Assembly: GCA_013350335.1 (NCBI GenBank)
Contig: CM023536.1
Span: forward strand, 44,276,314 to 44,340,313
Direction: 5' to 3'
Source: Chimonanthus salicifolius
Lineage: Eukaryota > Streptophyta > Magnoliopsida > Laurales > Calycanthaceae
Length of the DNA stretch: 64,000 nucleotides
This document shows, in pieces, positions 45,420 through 56,935 of the stretch. Both the position numbers and the translations under genes were made by a program. The notes beneath the pieces are model-generated. The model made no database searches, was not told the DNA's origin, and saw nothing but the letters and a program-made list of their open reading frames with translations. Positions within the stretch are counted from its first letter, which is position 1; every line of letters starts with the position of its first letter.

Positions 45420-46521
45420 ACTATCTCACACGTTGTTTTTCACTCAACACTGTCGTGTGTTGTCTTTGCACTTTCTCTCTGCAGATTCCTAGCCTTGCAC
45501 ATGATATCTCTGTCGTGTACTCCTGCAAATCTACCAATCTGCTCCTCTCTAGCACTACCTTTCTCTGAAAGTCCAGAGCACCTCTGTTGAGATCAGTGTT
45601 GCTGCTCAAAGACTGCTACCCGACGTTGCCTGTGCAATTAGGATTGGGTGAAAACCAGTAGTTTTTTATGCCTTCTGCTGCTGATTTGTAATAAGACAGA
45701 TCGACAATGTTTCGTGAATTGCTGGCAGCACCTTCTTGGATTTGAACAGTTTCTCTGCTCCTCTACCGACCAGGCTTAATGCAGCAACACGTTGCTGTAT
45801 GTTGGTCTGTCTCATAAGATTAGGACAACAATGCTGTTGTACCAATCTACCTTCAGATTAACCAGCACCCATTTGTCAGACCTCTTCTTTACTGTGCTGC
45901 CGCAGCACTGCTGTCTCTCTTGAACACATTGTGCAATCCTAGATCTCCTCTCTGTATGATCTGGCTTGTTGTTCAGATACCTCTCTGTCAGCAAACTACC
46001 TTCCCTCACTACCCAGCAGATCTACACGGGCTGGGTTTGATGAAGATGGGTCTCCACCTTATGCAGATCTTCTTTCAGATCTGTCTGGCATTGAATGGTG
46101 CTGCCTTCTTTGCACCCATTTGCACTCTCGCTCTCTACAACAGTTTCTGCAAGTCAACGAATCTCAGGAAACCATCTGATGTGTTGTATTCCGTTCACCC
46201 ACGAGTCCCTGGTCTCCAACCAAAGCTACTGATACCACTTGTTTGTGTTTTAGAGGAAATAACAAGAAATCGAACGGAAAAACAAGCACAAGCAAACATC
46301 GGTAATTTACGTGGTTCGGCCCATCCAACCTACGTCCACGGAGTGTGTGAAATATTTTATTAATAGAGAAAATACATGTACAATATAATGACTCTCTTGA
46401 GTCTAGAGCTCAGACCCGAAGTCCCGAGCCCCTTGTACACCCATGTATACAACACACCGACATCACCTCTTAGTTAGTGTATATCTCTCTCACCCTCTTT
46501 CGCATGCGGCCATATATGGCC

Positions 46522-49500
46522 TGTCACTCCCCGACCGAAAGGTGGGCCCGGAACGCGACTGATTTTTTTTTTAAAGACTAAACTAACTCAAGAGTTCTAA
46601 CTGGGCAGGATCAATAGTTAGGCCCAAAGGTCACACATGATCTCAACATGTGGACTCAAACATATACCATAAGTCTACTCAACATAATCATTAACACATT
46701 ACATGAACACATAATTCCAACACTGAATTATCATTGAAACATCATCAGAGTAACTATGGATACATGCTAGTTTAATACATCACATTTAAACAAACTAAGT
46801 ACCACACTCGGTACTTTACAAAAGCAAATGGTTCCAAGAACCAAAAGGCGAAAATAAGGGAATTCCCTTCAGTGGGAATCCCAACGCAATGTCGCAGCTT
46901 ATCCACCCTACGCTTCAAACAGAGGGTTCTCTTCCTCGGGTTCATCTCCTGAAAGGTGAGTGGGGTGAGCTAACTAGCCCAGTGAAGGAAATATAACAGT
47001 GCAGTTTAAGTAAACATTAGATTAGTAAGTAATCAATAATTGCAGTATAATATCTCATGCTTAAAAATAAATTCTCAACATGAAGTATAATTTCATCATT
47101 ATTTCCACAATCATTCCATAACTGCTGTCATCCAACATAACGTCTACATACTACGCTGAGACCATCGTATTAAGTCCCGACACGGTCAAAATACATCCTT
47201 TCAAGTACATCTCCGGCCCTCACATGGCCGATACTGACACTCCTCAAATCAGCAACTGTCGACACCCCTGGTTCAGTAGACGTAAACCATCGTACACACA
47301 TGACCGATATTGGTTCAATAGTCAAGGGCACGTGGAAGCAGTGTTACATATCTCAAATGATCAACATCATAAACATTCACAATTATCATTAGCACTTCTT
47401 GCAACAGTGCATCATGTCTAGGTACATGAGTGGGTTCATCAACTTGAAACCACTCATTGCTAAAGATTCATCTCATAATAAACCTGATTACACCTACTGC
47501 AAAGTTAAGTTCCCTTACCGAAAATGTGTGGTATCGCGGTCTCTATTCAACAATCAAACAAGTGCACAATCATTAACAGGTCAACATACATAGCATTCAA
47601 AATGCATATACACAAGTAGTATTTTAAAACCATACTTGTTTTCCCAAAAATCTCCAAGGTAAATGGAATTAAGTATCCTATTTGGTTTCTAACCATTTTA
47701 ATTTACAATAATCCACAATATATAAATCATAAGGTGCTCAGTCCAAAACTCATATTATCTTCTGGGCATGACCAGATTGACTTATTGAGTTAGGTCTAGA
47801 TACTCAGGTCACGTCTCGGGTCTTCTGGATAAGACCAGACTTCACATGTTGATTAAGGCCTCGAGGTCACTCAGTGCCCGACAAATATAGCTCTAGCCTG
47901 GAAGTGAAGTCACTCAGTGCCAGACAAATAGAGTCGGCCTGGAAATTAATACAATAGTATATACACTATAGTAATAAGAGAAGAGGGTTAGTACATTTTT
48001 AACTTATTAAGGGTATAAACATCACATGCATTAATAATCAAACAAGTTTTTACACTAAAAATCTGAGTCCCTCGGAACAAGCCTCGGAATCAGGTACTGT
48101 GGGTTTGGATCATCCGAACCACTACCTAAACTAGTCACTGACCTCGGACCGTGGGTCTGGCTTCTGATCGTCCGAAGATCGGGTTTCGGATCATTTGAAG
48201 GTCCTTCTGAACCAAAAAATCTGAAAAACAAGTCTCGGTGGGTCTGTGTGTCTCGGATCACGCCGAGTGAGGCTCGGATCGTCAGAGAGGGGTTCGGTCC
48301 TTCCGAGCATAGCTCAGAACATCCGGGTAGGAGAGGCTAGCCTCGGACGCTTCGGGTCTTCTGTATGAAGCTCGGAACGTCCGAAGGATTGCATTCAGAT
48401 CGTCCGAAGGGTGCTACCCTCGGACCATCCGAAGCTCGACTCCCGGACCGTCCGAGAGTCGTCTTCCTGCACTGTCTGCAACAGCAGACAGTAACGGGTA
48501 GTGACATATGAAATACGAATCCATAAACAGTGGGTTTCCTTGATTCGATTTTCACATCCAACCAGTCAGATGGACTCCTCAGTGAGTCCTCTTTCCGTAG
48601 GAAGTGGTTTGGAGTTTTAAAACTAAGTAGGCCATTAGATTTTAAAGTGAAACCCACACTGGTACAAGAAAACCCATAATTTTTCTTAAACTTAAAATCA
48701 GTTTTACACACCCAAAACTTGGCCAAAATTGGTTATATTTGATTCTAAACCACTTAAAATTTAGAGAGGAACACAGTGGTTACTTTCACTGGAGTTCCTA
48801 GGCTGAAAATCTTCCCTTTTAAGCTTACGGTTGAGAAAACTGGGAAAACAGTGAGGGATCGGCTGGAAAACCAGAGAGCAGTGAGACTGAGGGAGATATA
48901 AATGTGGGAGTTTGATCAGCTGAGCTGAGGCCATATATATAGGAAATTTGATCAAAGGGTTGTGGCCATCGGGCCACTGCATGTCACCGCATGCAGCTAC
49001 TGCCGACGTCCCGAACAGTAACCGTACTGTTTGGGCTTTGGTTGCATACCAACCCCTCCAATTTTCAATTTTGCAAATAAGTCCTCTTTTGATAAAAACT
49101 TGGTTTTTAACTGAAAACATGATTTTAAAAGCTCAAGAATTTTAATCTAACCTGATAGATAAGTTGAGTTTTAAAAACTCTAATTACCAAAAAAATTTGG
49201 AGACCTAAAACTCACAAAAACCATAGATTTAAATAAAAATCACAATTTAACACAATTTATGCGATTTAACTTGTGTTAAATAAAACAATTTGAAGTCCTC
49301 ATTTTTAGGGTTTGAAAGAATAAAGTAGAACATACTAAAATGGTATAACATACTACACTTGTTTCCAAAATTATTTCATTTCCAAAACCATTTAAAAATA
49401 TTTATTTCTCCCTTTCGGGGTTTTGACGGGCGGTTTTAAATACTATTTTCTGAAAATAAAATTATTTTAAAATTAGAAATAGAAATACTTGATTAAGGAG

Positions 49501-49732
49501 AATAATATCATCCAATAATAATAACATAATAACACAATTAATAAAATAATAACAATAAGCGGTAAATTATCATTTTGCCCCTCCAACTGGACGAGCTGGA
49601 TCACTGAGTTCGAGGGCTCAGATTGGGCCACACCTGGGCTTTTCTCAAAGCCCTAATCGTAATCTTGAGATTAACCGGTGTAAGCAAGATTTATTAAGCT
49701 AAACTACGCCTAATTCGGGTCAGGGTATTACA
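46522..49732 (-). repeat. gypsy 3' LTR
   Basis: Contains a minus-strand TATA box (CTATATATATGG, about 48931-48943), a cluster of palindromic CGGA-TCCG words (48075-48480) and the CACTGGGC/CTCACCCC motif (about 46930-46985). Small ORFs inside (47224-47593 +, 48337-48726 -) recur in the other LTR simply because the LTRs are copies. Confidence 0.88.
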
Positions 49733-49808
49733 TCCTACCCCCGTAAAAGAAATTTCGTCCCAAAATTTAAAACAAACTTATACCTTTTTGGCCAGTGAAC
49801 AAGCCAGG

Positions 49809-50291
49809 CTACAGCTTCCGCATCGTTGATTCAGGTTCCCACGTCTCGTGTTGCACATCGCAATGTTGCCACAACACTCGCACTAGAGGAATAGACCTAC
49901 TCTTGAGCTCTTGAGTCCGATGTCCTTCGATCTTTACTAGCACTTCTTCAAAAGTGAGGTCCTTTGAGACTTCAATGTCTTTAAAACTTATCACATGCGA
50001 CGGATCAGGCTCATACTTCCTTACCATAGACACGTGGAATGTACTATGCACTCTCTCAAAAACTTGAGGAAGATCTAACTGATAGGCCACTTTCCCTATC
50101 CTTTTCAAGATCTCAAAGGGTCCAACATATCGAGGTGATAGTTTTACCTTGCTCCCAAACCTTTGCACTCCATGACATGGTGACACACGTAAGAAAACTC
50201 GGTCGCCAACTGCAAAATCCAAAGGTCGTAGCCTTTTGTCAGCATAACTCTTTTGTCTACTCTGGGCTGTCTTGAGACGCTGTCTGATCAT
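49809..50291 (-). pseudogene. gypsy integrase C-terminus and chromodomain-like tail
   Basis: Reads [21 protein letters not shown], then [36 protein letters not shown] and a tail with [14 protein letters not shown] and [17 protein letters not shown]. The last part matches the chromodomain-like fold of chromovirus integrases, which is thought to direct insertion to certain chromatin. This piece is intact over 160 codons, but the integrase upstream is broken. Confidence 0.85.
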
Positions 50292-50952
50292 TTCAACTTG
50301 TTCTGACGTCTAACGCACTAAATCAGGTCCTAGTAGCACTTTGTCTCCTACTTCTGTCCAACAAAGAGGTGATCTGCAAGATCTACTATACAGAGCTTCG
50401 TATGGTGCCATCTGTACACTGGAATGATAACTGTTGTTGTAAACAAACTCGATCAAAGGCAAGTGATCTTCCTAACTTGCCTGTATATCCATAATACAGG
50501 CTCTTAGCATATCCTCTAAGGTTTGAATGGTTCTCTCTGATTGACCATCCATCTGAGGGTGAAAAGCAGTGCCGAAGCACAACTTAGTCCCCAACTCCTC
50601 TTGCAATCCCTGTCAAAATCTTGATACAAACCTAGGATCTCTATCAGATACAATGTACTCCATGCAATCTGACTACCTCCTTTAAATACAATCTACTTAG
50701 AGTAGTCAAAGAATTCGTCTTCTTGATTGGCAAAAAATTAGCTGACTTCGTCAATCGATTGACTATTACCCAAATAGCGTCGTTCTTCTTAGGAGACTTC
50801 GGGAATCCGGTTACAAAATCCATCGTGATGTGCTCCCACTTCCATTCAGCCACTTCTAAAGATTGCATCTTTCCACCAGGTCGTTGATGTTCTGCTTTCA
50901 CTTGTTGACAAGTTAGGCACTTTGACACAAAATCTACTACCTCTCGCTTCAT
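50292..50952 (-). pseudogene. gypsy integrase core remnant
   Basis: 50644-50952 has FVSKCLTCQQVKAEHQRPGG (zinc-binding region) and WEHITMDFVTGFPKS with the first catalytic Asp. The centre and third catalytic residue fall in 50292-50640, which is frameshifted. Confidence 0.8.
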
Positions 50953-50961
50953 GCCTTTCCA

Positions 50962-51603
50962 CTAGAACAGTCGCCGCAAGTCGTGATACATCTTTGTACC
51001 ACCAGGATGCACTACAAAGCAAGAACGATGAAAGTGATCAAGCACCTTTCTCCTGCACTCGTCCGACTTTGGTACAAAAAGTCTATCTTTGAAAGTCAGA
51101 CCTATGTCCGCCTTGATCTTCCAATCTTCCAGAGTCGCTCCTCCTGAAAGCTGAGTCGCCAACTCCTTTGCTTCTAAATCATTTTGTTGCCCTTCCATCA
51201 CCAATCTAATCATATCGGGTTGCAGAACTAAACTATGGATTCTTGCTGACCCGCTTCCTTCGATCAGCTCCAGATTATACTCGGACAGAACTTCCAACAT
51301 CTTCCACTGTAAGGATGCCATCCTCGTCATGTTGCTATGAGACTTCCTACTCAAGGCATTGGCCACTACGTTGGCCTTTCCTGAGTGATAAGAGAGACTG
51401 AAGTCGTAATCTCCCAAGTACTCCATCCATCTTCGTTGCCTCATATTCAGGTCTTTCTGAGTGAAGATATACTTGAGACTGTGGTGATCAGAAAACAGAT
51501 TGAACTTCTCACCATACAAGTAATGTCTCCACAACTTTAATGAAAATACAATAGCTGCCAACTCCAAATCATGAGTCGGGTAGTTCTGCTCATGTCCCTT
51601 CAA
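50962..51603 (-). pseudogene. gypsy RNase H and integrase zinc-finger region
   Basis: Open for 213 codons. RNase [55 protein letters not shown] and [10 protein letters not shown], where the usual Asp before ALSRK is Asn. An integrase HHCC start ([20 protein letters not shown]) follows. Continuity to RT is lost upstream. Confidence 0.86.
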
Positions 51604-51888
51604 TTACCTGGAACCATAAGCTACTACATTCCCCTCTTACATCGGCACACAACCCAAACCAAACTTGGACGCGTCGCAATACACATCGTAACCTCATCCC
51701 TGCTCGGGTATTATCAAAACTGGAGACGTAGTCAAGTTCTCTTTCAGCTCTTGGAATGCTCTTTCACAAGCTTCACTCCACTCGAACTTAACGTTCTTTC
51801 TCGTTAGCCGAGTCATCGGCACCGCGATCTGGGAAAAGTGTAGGATAAACTTTCAGTAATATCCTGCTAATCCCAGAAAACTTCTGAT

Positions 51889-52449
51889 CTATAACACGTT
51901 CTTGGGACTTTCCCAAGTATTTACTGTTTCTACCTTTGCTGGATCTACTGAGATTCCTCCTGCAGACACCACATGTCCAAGAAACTGCACTTGAGTTAAC
52001 CAAAACTCGCACTTGCTCAGCTTAGAGAACAACTGATGGTCTCGAAGAGTCTGAAGAACAATACGTAGGTGACGCTCGTGTTCCTCCTCTGACGACGAAA
52101 AAATCCGGATATCGTCTATGAAGACTATCACAAACTCTCTCAGGTACGGTCGGAACACTCGATTCATCAAATCTATAAACATGGCTGGCGCGTTGGTTAG
52201 ACCGAAAGGCATCACTACAAACTTATACAAACCATACTGCGTCCTGAAGACAGTCTTAGGAATGTCTTCCTCTCGAATCCACAACTGATGGTAACCCAAC
52301 CTCAGATCGATTTTCGAAAAACATCTCGATCCCTTCAAAAGATCAAAGAGGTCGTTTATTCTAGGCAAATGATACTTATTCTTAACGGTTACCTGTTTGA
52401 GCCGCCGGTAATCTATACACATCCTTATCGATCCATCCTTCTTTTTCAC
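51889..52449 (-). pseudogene. gypsy reverse transcriptase remnant
   Basis: Seen: [47 protein letters not shown] and the catalytic FIDDI (YVDD box) followed by [12 protein letters not shown] and [16 protein letters not shown]. The core RT domain is intact within this frame. The N-terminal and thumb parts lie in other frames. Confidence 0.9.
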
Positions 52450-52641
52450 AAAGAGAGTAGGTATGCCCCACGGCGAGTTGCTCTGACGAATAAAACCATG
52501 ACTAAAAAGCTCATCTACCTACGTAGCTAGCTCTCTCTGTTCAGCCGGCGCCATCCGATAAGGTGCCATGGAAATTGGAGATGTTCCTGGCTGTAGGTTT
52601 ATAACAAACTCTATCTTTCGACGTGGAGATAGCTTAGTCAA

Positions 52642-53328
52642 CTAGTCAGGAAACACATCCATAAACTCACACACCACCCGAGGAGCAATAGACCCTACAC
52701 CACCTACATCTTCCCAACCCATGCTCGCCACCACACTACAAGGATACGCCCTAAGGCCAAAGAAAGTGATTCTCATCTTCTCATAGGGTACCAACTTCTC
52801 CGTAAATCTCTCATTGGTTGAGGAGACCCCACAAACTTTCTTCTGAGAATAGTCGATCAGAACCTCAAAAATTGACAAGCAATCCATGCCAAGGATGATG
52901 TCAAAGTCCGTCATTTCCAACACCAGAAAATCATAGGACAACTCTACACCGCTAATTCTCAGGACACAAGATCTACACCTTTGATTTACCAAAGTTCTCT
53001 TACCCAAGGGTGATACTACCATTAGCGGGTTAACTACTTCTACTGGTTTCAAACCCAATCTATCACAACAAGCTCTAGAAATAAAGGAATGCGAAGCACC
53101 GGTATCAAAAAGCACTCGTGCCAAAAGACTGAAAAAAATAACGGTACCTTCCATCACCGTATTCTCCATTGGCTCTTCCTTCTGAGTCTCAATCGTGTAG
53201 ACTCTCTCCTGAGTGGTCTGAGGACGTCCCTGTCCTCCCCCCTGACTGTTCCGTGGTGGTCCGTTCCTTGGTGCCACCGAGCCTCTAGAGGTTTGCTGAG
53301 AACCTCGACCAACAGATAGTTGTGCCAC
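52642..53328 (-). pseudogene. gypsy aspartic protease region
   Basis: Catalytic motif LFDTGASHSFIS, followed by DFDIILGMDCLSIFEVLIDY, the flap and second half of retroviral-type proteases, then RVVCEFMDVFPD, the usual link to RT. A poly-A run (53329-53343) separates it from the knuckle region upstream. Confidence 0.87.
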
Positions 53329-54303
53329 AAAAAAAAAAAAAAAGCACTTGCACCTTGCGAAGGTGCAGCTTTACCGAGATAGGGGCAGTCCCTAAACAGG
53401 TGCCCGGTCTGCTTGCAATGGTAGCACACATTCTCTCCTCCTGATGGGCAGAATTTGGAAGTATGCCCAGGTCGGTTTACAAGTATAGCAAACGAATTGT
53501 GGGGAGTCAGACTGACTCGACTGTCTTGTGCTAGGCTGGTTCTTCTTGAAAAACGGCTTCTACTGGTCGAGCTTGGCCTTCTTGTTGGAAGAAGGTTTCT
53601 GGAAGTTGTCGGTGCTCCTGCTGATGGAGTCCACCACTTCCACATTCGAAACTCAATGAATAATCTCCTCCAAAGTGTCGAAAGTTAGGCCGACCACTTG
53701 CCGCTGCAGAAACGGTTAGAGTCCATTCTCAAAGTGCTAGACCTTCTCCTCTTCATTCGCCGCTATCCAAGGCACGAACTACATCAAATCGATAAACCGC
53801 ATGGCATACTATGCCACTGAGTCGAAACCCTGCTGGATGTTGAGGAATTCCTTCTTCCTCGCTTCTTGGATGGTCTTTGGAAAGTAACGGGCCAGAAAGA
53901 CAGCTGAGAACTCTTCCCACGTCATTGGTTCGTGGTTACGAACCAAATTCTTTGCTTCCCACCACTCGTAAGCGTTTCTTTCCAACTGGTACGCCGCCAA
54001 AGTCACTCTTAGGTCGTCAGCAATAGCTAAGGTGTTCAGGATCCAGCTAATTTTGGTTAGCCAATTCCTCGCTGCGCTAGGGTCCTCTGTCCCTGAGAAG
54101 CTTGTCGGGTTCAATCGCTTGAACTCTTTTAGAGTCGAGGTGGCTCTTTCCTCTGGCGTTCGGATAGGAGGGGGTCGCATATTTTCAGCTATCTGCTGAA
54201 ATGCTTCCATTGCTGTGCGAATAGCCTCCTTGGGTAAATCACAGGGTGGAAGACCAGTCCTCCTCTTGCGGCAGTTGTTTCTGTTAGTGTTGGGCCCTGA
54301 CAT
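53154..54303 (-). pseudogene. gypsy gag remnant with CCHC knuckle
   Basis: 54303-53809: start MSGPNTNRNN, then FKRLNPTSFSGTEDPSAARN, WLTKISWILNTLAI, YEWWEAKN, and MTWEEFSAVFLARYFP, the capsid signature. A stop and frame changes follow. The nucleocapsid knuckle CYHCKQTGHLFRDC (CX2CX4HX4C) is at about 53385-53426 in a separate frame. Confidence 0.88.
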
Positions 54304-54495
54304 CTGTTATTTAGATTGTAAATATCACATAACCATTTAAGAAACTTATTAAGGCAAATCATACGAGTTGCAAAATTCATTAGAAATCATTCAAATTGCA
54401 TTACAATTACAAGGGTTAGTAGGGTTTGAAAACCCTTCAAAACATGACTCAACCCTTACAAAAATAATCTCCTCGTTTCCCTGACACTCTCTAAT

Positions 54496-55055
54496 CTAGT
54501 CTTCCGAAGAAGACCCTGCATCATCACCAAAGTAATAGAAGTTATCAGGGCAAGTGGCCGACTTGTGCCCGAACACTCCACAGGTCCCCCAACATAAGAA
54601 CAATTAGTCATTGCGCTCCCATGCCCGCGAAGTCAGCAAACAGGGCAGATGACATCAATAGGGTAGGGGCAGTAAGTACAGTTGTACCCCTCCTGATTGC
54701 ACAATTCGCACATATATTCCGACAATTCATCTAAAGTCGGAGTAACCGGAGTATACTCGGGCGAGCCTATCTTCCCTACAGATTCTTCTATGTTTGGGAC
54801 ATTTTCCTCGTCCTTTTCAGGTACAAAGTCTAGAACAACCCCAACATTGTATTCGGGCAATGCTACTTCATGTCCTCATTAGGTACAACTTCATTGATGA
54901 AGTTTGGAATGCTGGAATCATCTAAAGAAACCAAATTTATTGGATAGCTAGGGGTCTCTCTGTCCCACAACTCGGTGTACTCTACATTGCTTGATATATT
55001 TGTATCATAAAACAGGAAAATGTCAAAAACAATTTTAGTTCTAAACCAAAAACAA
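54496..55055 (-). pseudogene. Cysteine-rich pre-gag ORF of the gypsy element, decayed
   Basis: Between primer site and gag. The reading starts within KIVFDIFLFYDTNI (no in-frame ATG), runs through VEYTELWDRETPSYPINLV, shifts frame near 54875, then continues VGVVLDFVPEKDEENV and TPTLDELSEYMCELCNQEG with CTYC and CPVC pairs (54633-54860). After another shift it ends with a knuckle-like CWGTCGVFGHKSATC (CX3CX4HX4C) and an acidic tail before TAG at 54496. Cys pairs plus the knuckle suggest a zinc-binding protein. It is not part of the standard gypsy gene set. Position and composition suggest an additional element protein; the function is unknown. Confidence 0.5.
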
Positions 55056-56935
55056 GTCTAACTAGGTTATAGCCCATCACAGTCCTAGAGTTTGAGCCGA
55101 AGATTCTGATACCAAGCTGTCACGCCCCGATCCGAAGGTGGGCTAGGAACGCGACTGATTTTTTTTTTGAAAGACTAAACTAACTCAAGAGTTCTAATTG
55201 GGCCGGATCCATAGTTAGGCCCAAAGGTCACACATGATCCCAATATGTGGACTCAAACATATACCATAAGTCTACTCAACATAATCATTAACACATTACA
55301 TGAACACATAATTCCAACACTGAATTATCATTGAAACATCATCAGAGTAACTATGGATACATGCTAGTTTAATACATCACATTTAAACAAACTAAGTGCC
55401 ACACTCGGTACTTTACAAAAGCAAATGGTTCCAAGAACCAAAAGGCAAAAATAAGAGAATTCCCTTCAGTGGGAATCCCAACGCAATGTCGCAGCTTATC
55501 CACCCTAAGCTTCAAACAGAGGGTTCTCCTCCTCGGGTTCATCTCCTGAAAGGTGAGTGGGGTGAGCTAATTAGCCCAGTGAAGGAAATATAACAGTGCA
55601 GTTTAAGTAAACATTAGATTAGTAAGTAATCAATAGTTGCAGTATATATCTCATGCTTAAAAATAAATTCTCAACATGAAGTATAATTTCATCATTATTT
55701 CCACAATCATTCCATAACTGCTGTCAGTCCAACATAACGCCTACATACTACGCTGAGACCATCGTATTAAGTCCCGACACGGTCAAAATACATCCTTTCA
55801 AGTACATCTCCAGCCCTCACATGGCCGATACTGACACTCCTCAAATCAGCAACTGTCGACACCCCTGGTCCAGTAGACGTAAACCATCGCACACACATGA
55901 CCGATATTGGTTCAATAGTCAAGGGCACGTGGAAGCAGTGTTACATATCTCAAATGATCAACATCATAAACATTCACAATTATCATTAGCACTTCTTGCA
56001 ACAGTGCATCATGTCTAGGCACATGGGTGGGTTCATCAACTTGAAACCACTCATTGCTAAAGATTCATCTCATAATAAACCTGATTACACCTACTGCAAA
56101 GTTAAGTTCCCTTGCCGAAAATGTGTGGTATCGCGGTCTCTGTTCAACAATCAAACAAGTGCACAATCATTAACAGGTCAACATACATAGCATTCAAAAT
56201 GCATACACACAAGTAGTATTTCAAAAACATACTTGTTTTCCCAAAAATCTCCAAGGTAAATGGAATTGAGTCTCCTACCTGGTTTCTAACCATTTTAAGT
56301 TACAATAATCCACAATATATAACTAATAAGGTGCTCAGTCCAAAACTCATATTATCTTCTGGGCATGACCAGATTGACTTATTGAGTTAGGTCTAGATAC
56401 TCAGGTCACTTCTCGGTTGTCTTCTGGATAGCACCAGACTTGACATGTTGAGTAAGGCCTCGAGGTCACTCAATGCCAGACAAATATAGCGCCGGGTTGG
56501 AAGTGAAGTCACTCAGTGCCCGATAAATAGAGTCGGCCTGGAAATTAATACAATAGTATATACACTATAGTAATAAGAGAAGAGGGTTACTACATGTTTA
56601 ACTTATTATGGATATAAACATCACATGCATCAATAATCAAACACGTTTTTACACTAAAAAACTGGGTCCCTCGGAACAAGCCTCAGAACCAGGTACTGTG
56701 GCTTCGAATCATCCGAACCATTGCCTAAACTAGTCACTGACTTCGGACCAGTGGGTCTGGCTTCGGATCGTCCGAAGATCGGGTCTCGGATCATCCGAAG
56801 GTCCTTCCGAACCGAAAAATAAGAAAAACAGGTCTCGGTGGGTCTGTGTATCTCGTATCATGCCGAGTGAGGACTCGGATCATCTGAGAGGGGTTTCAGT
56901 CCTTCCGAACATAGCTCGAAACATCCGGGCAGGGA

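Noticed and set aside
45920..46363. 147-codon plus-strand ORF as a gene
   Set aside because: It runs from the interior into the LTR of a retroelement that lies on the minus strand, and it has no recognisable domain.
47224..47593. Paired plus-strand ORFs in the gypsy LTR, repeated at 55821-56190
   Set aside because: Antisense to the element and conserved only because the two LTRs are copies of one insertion.
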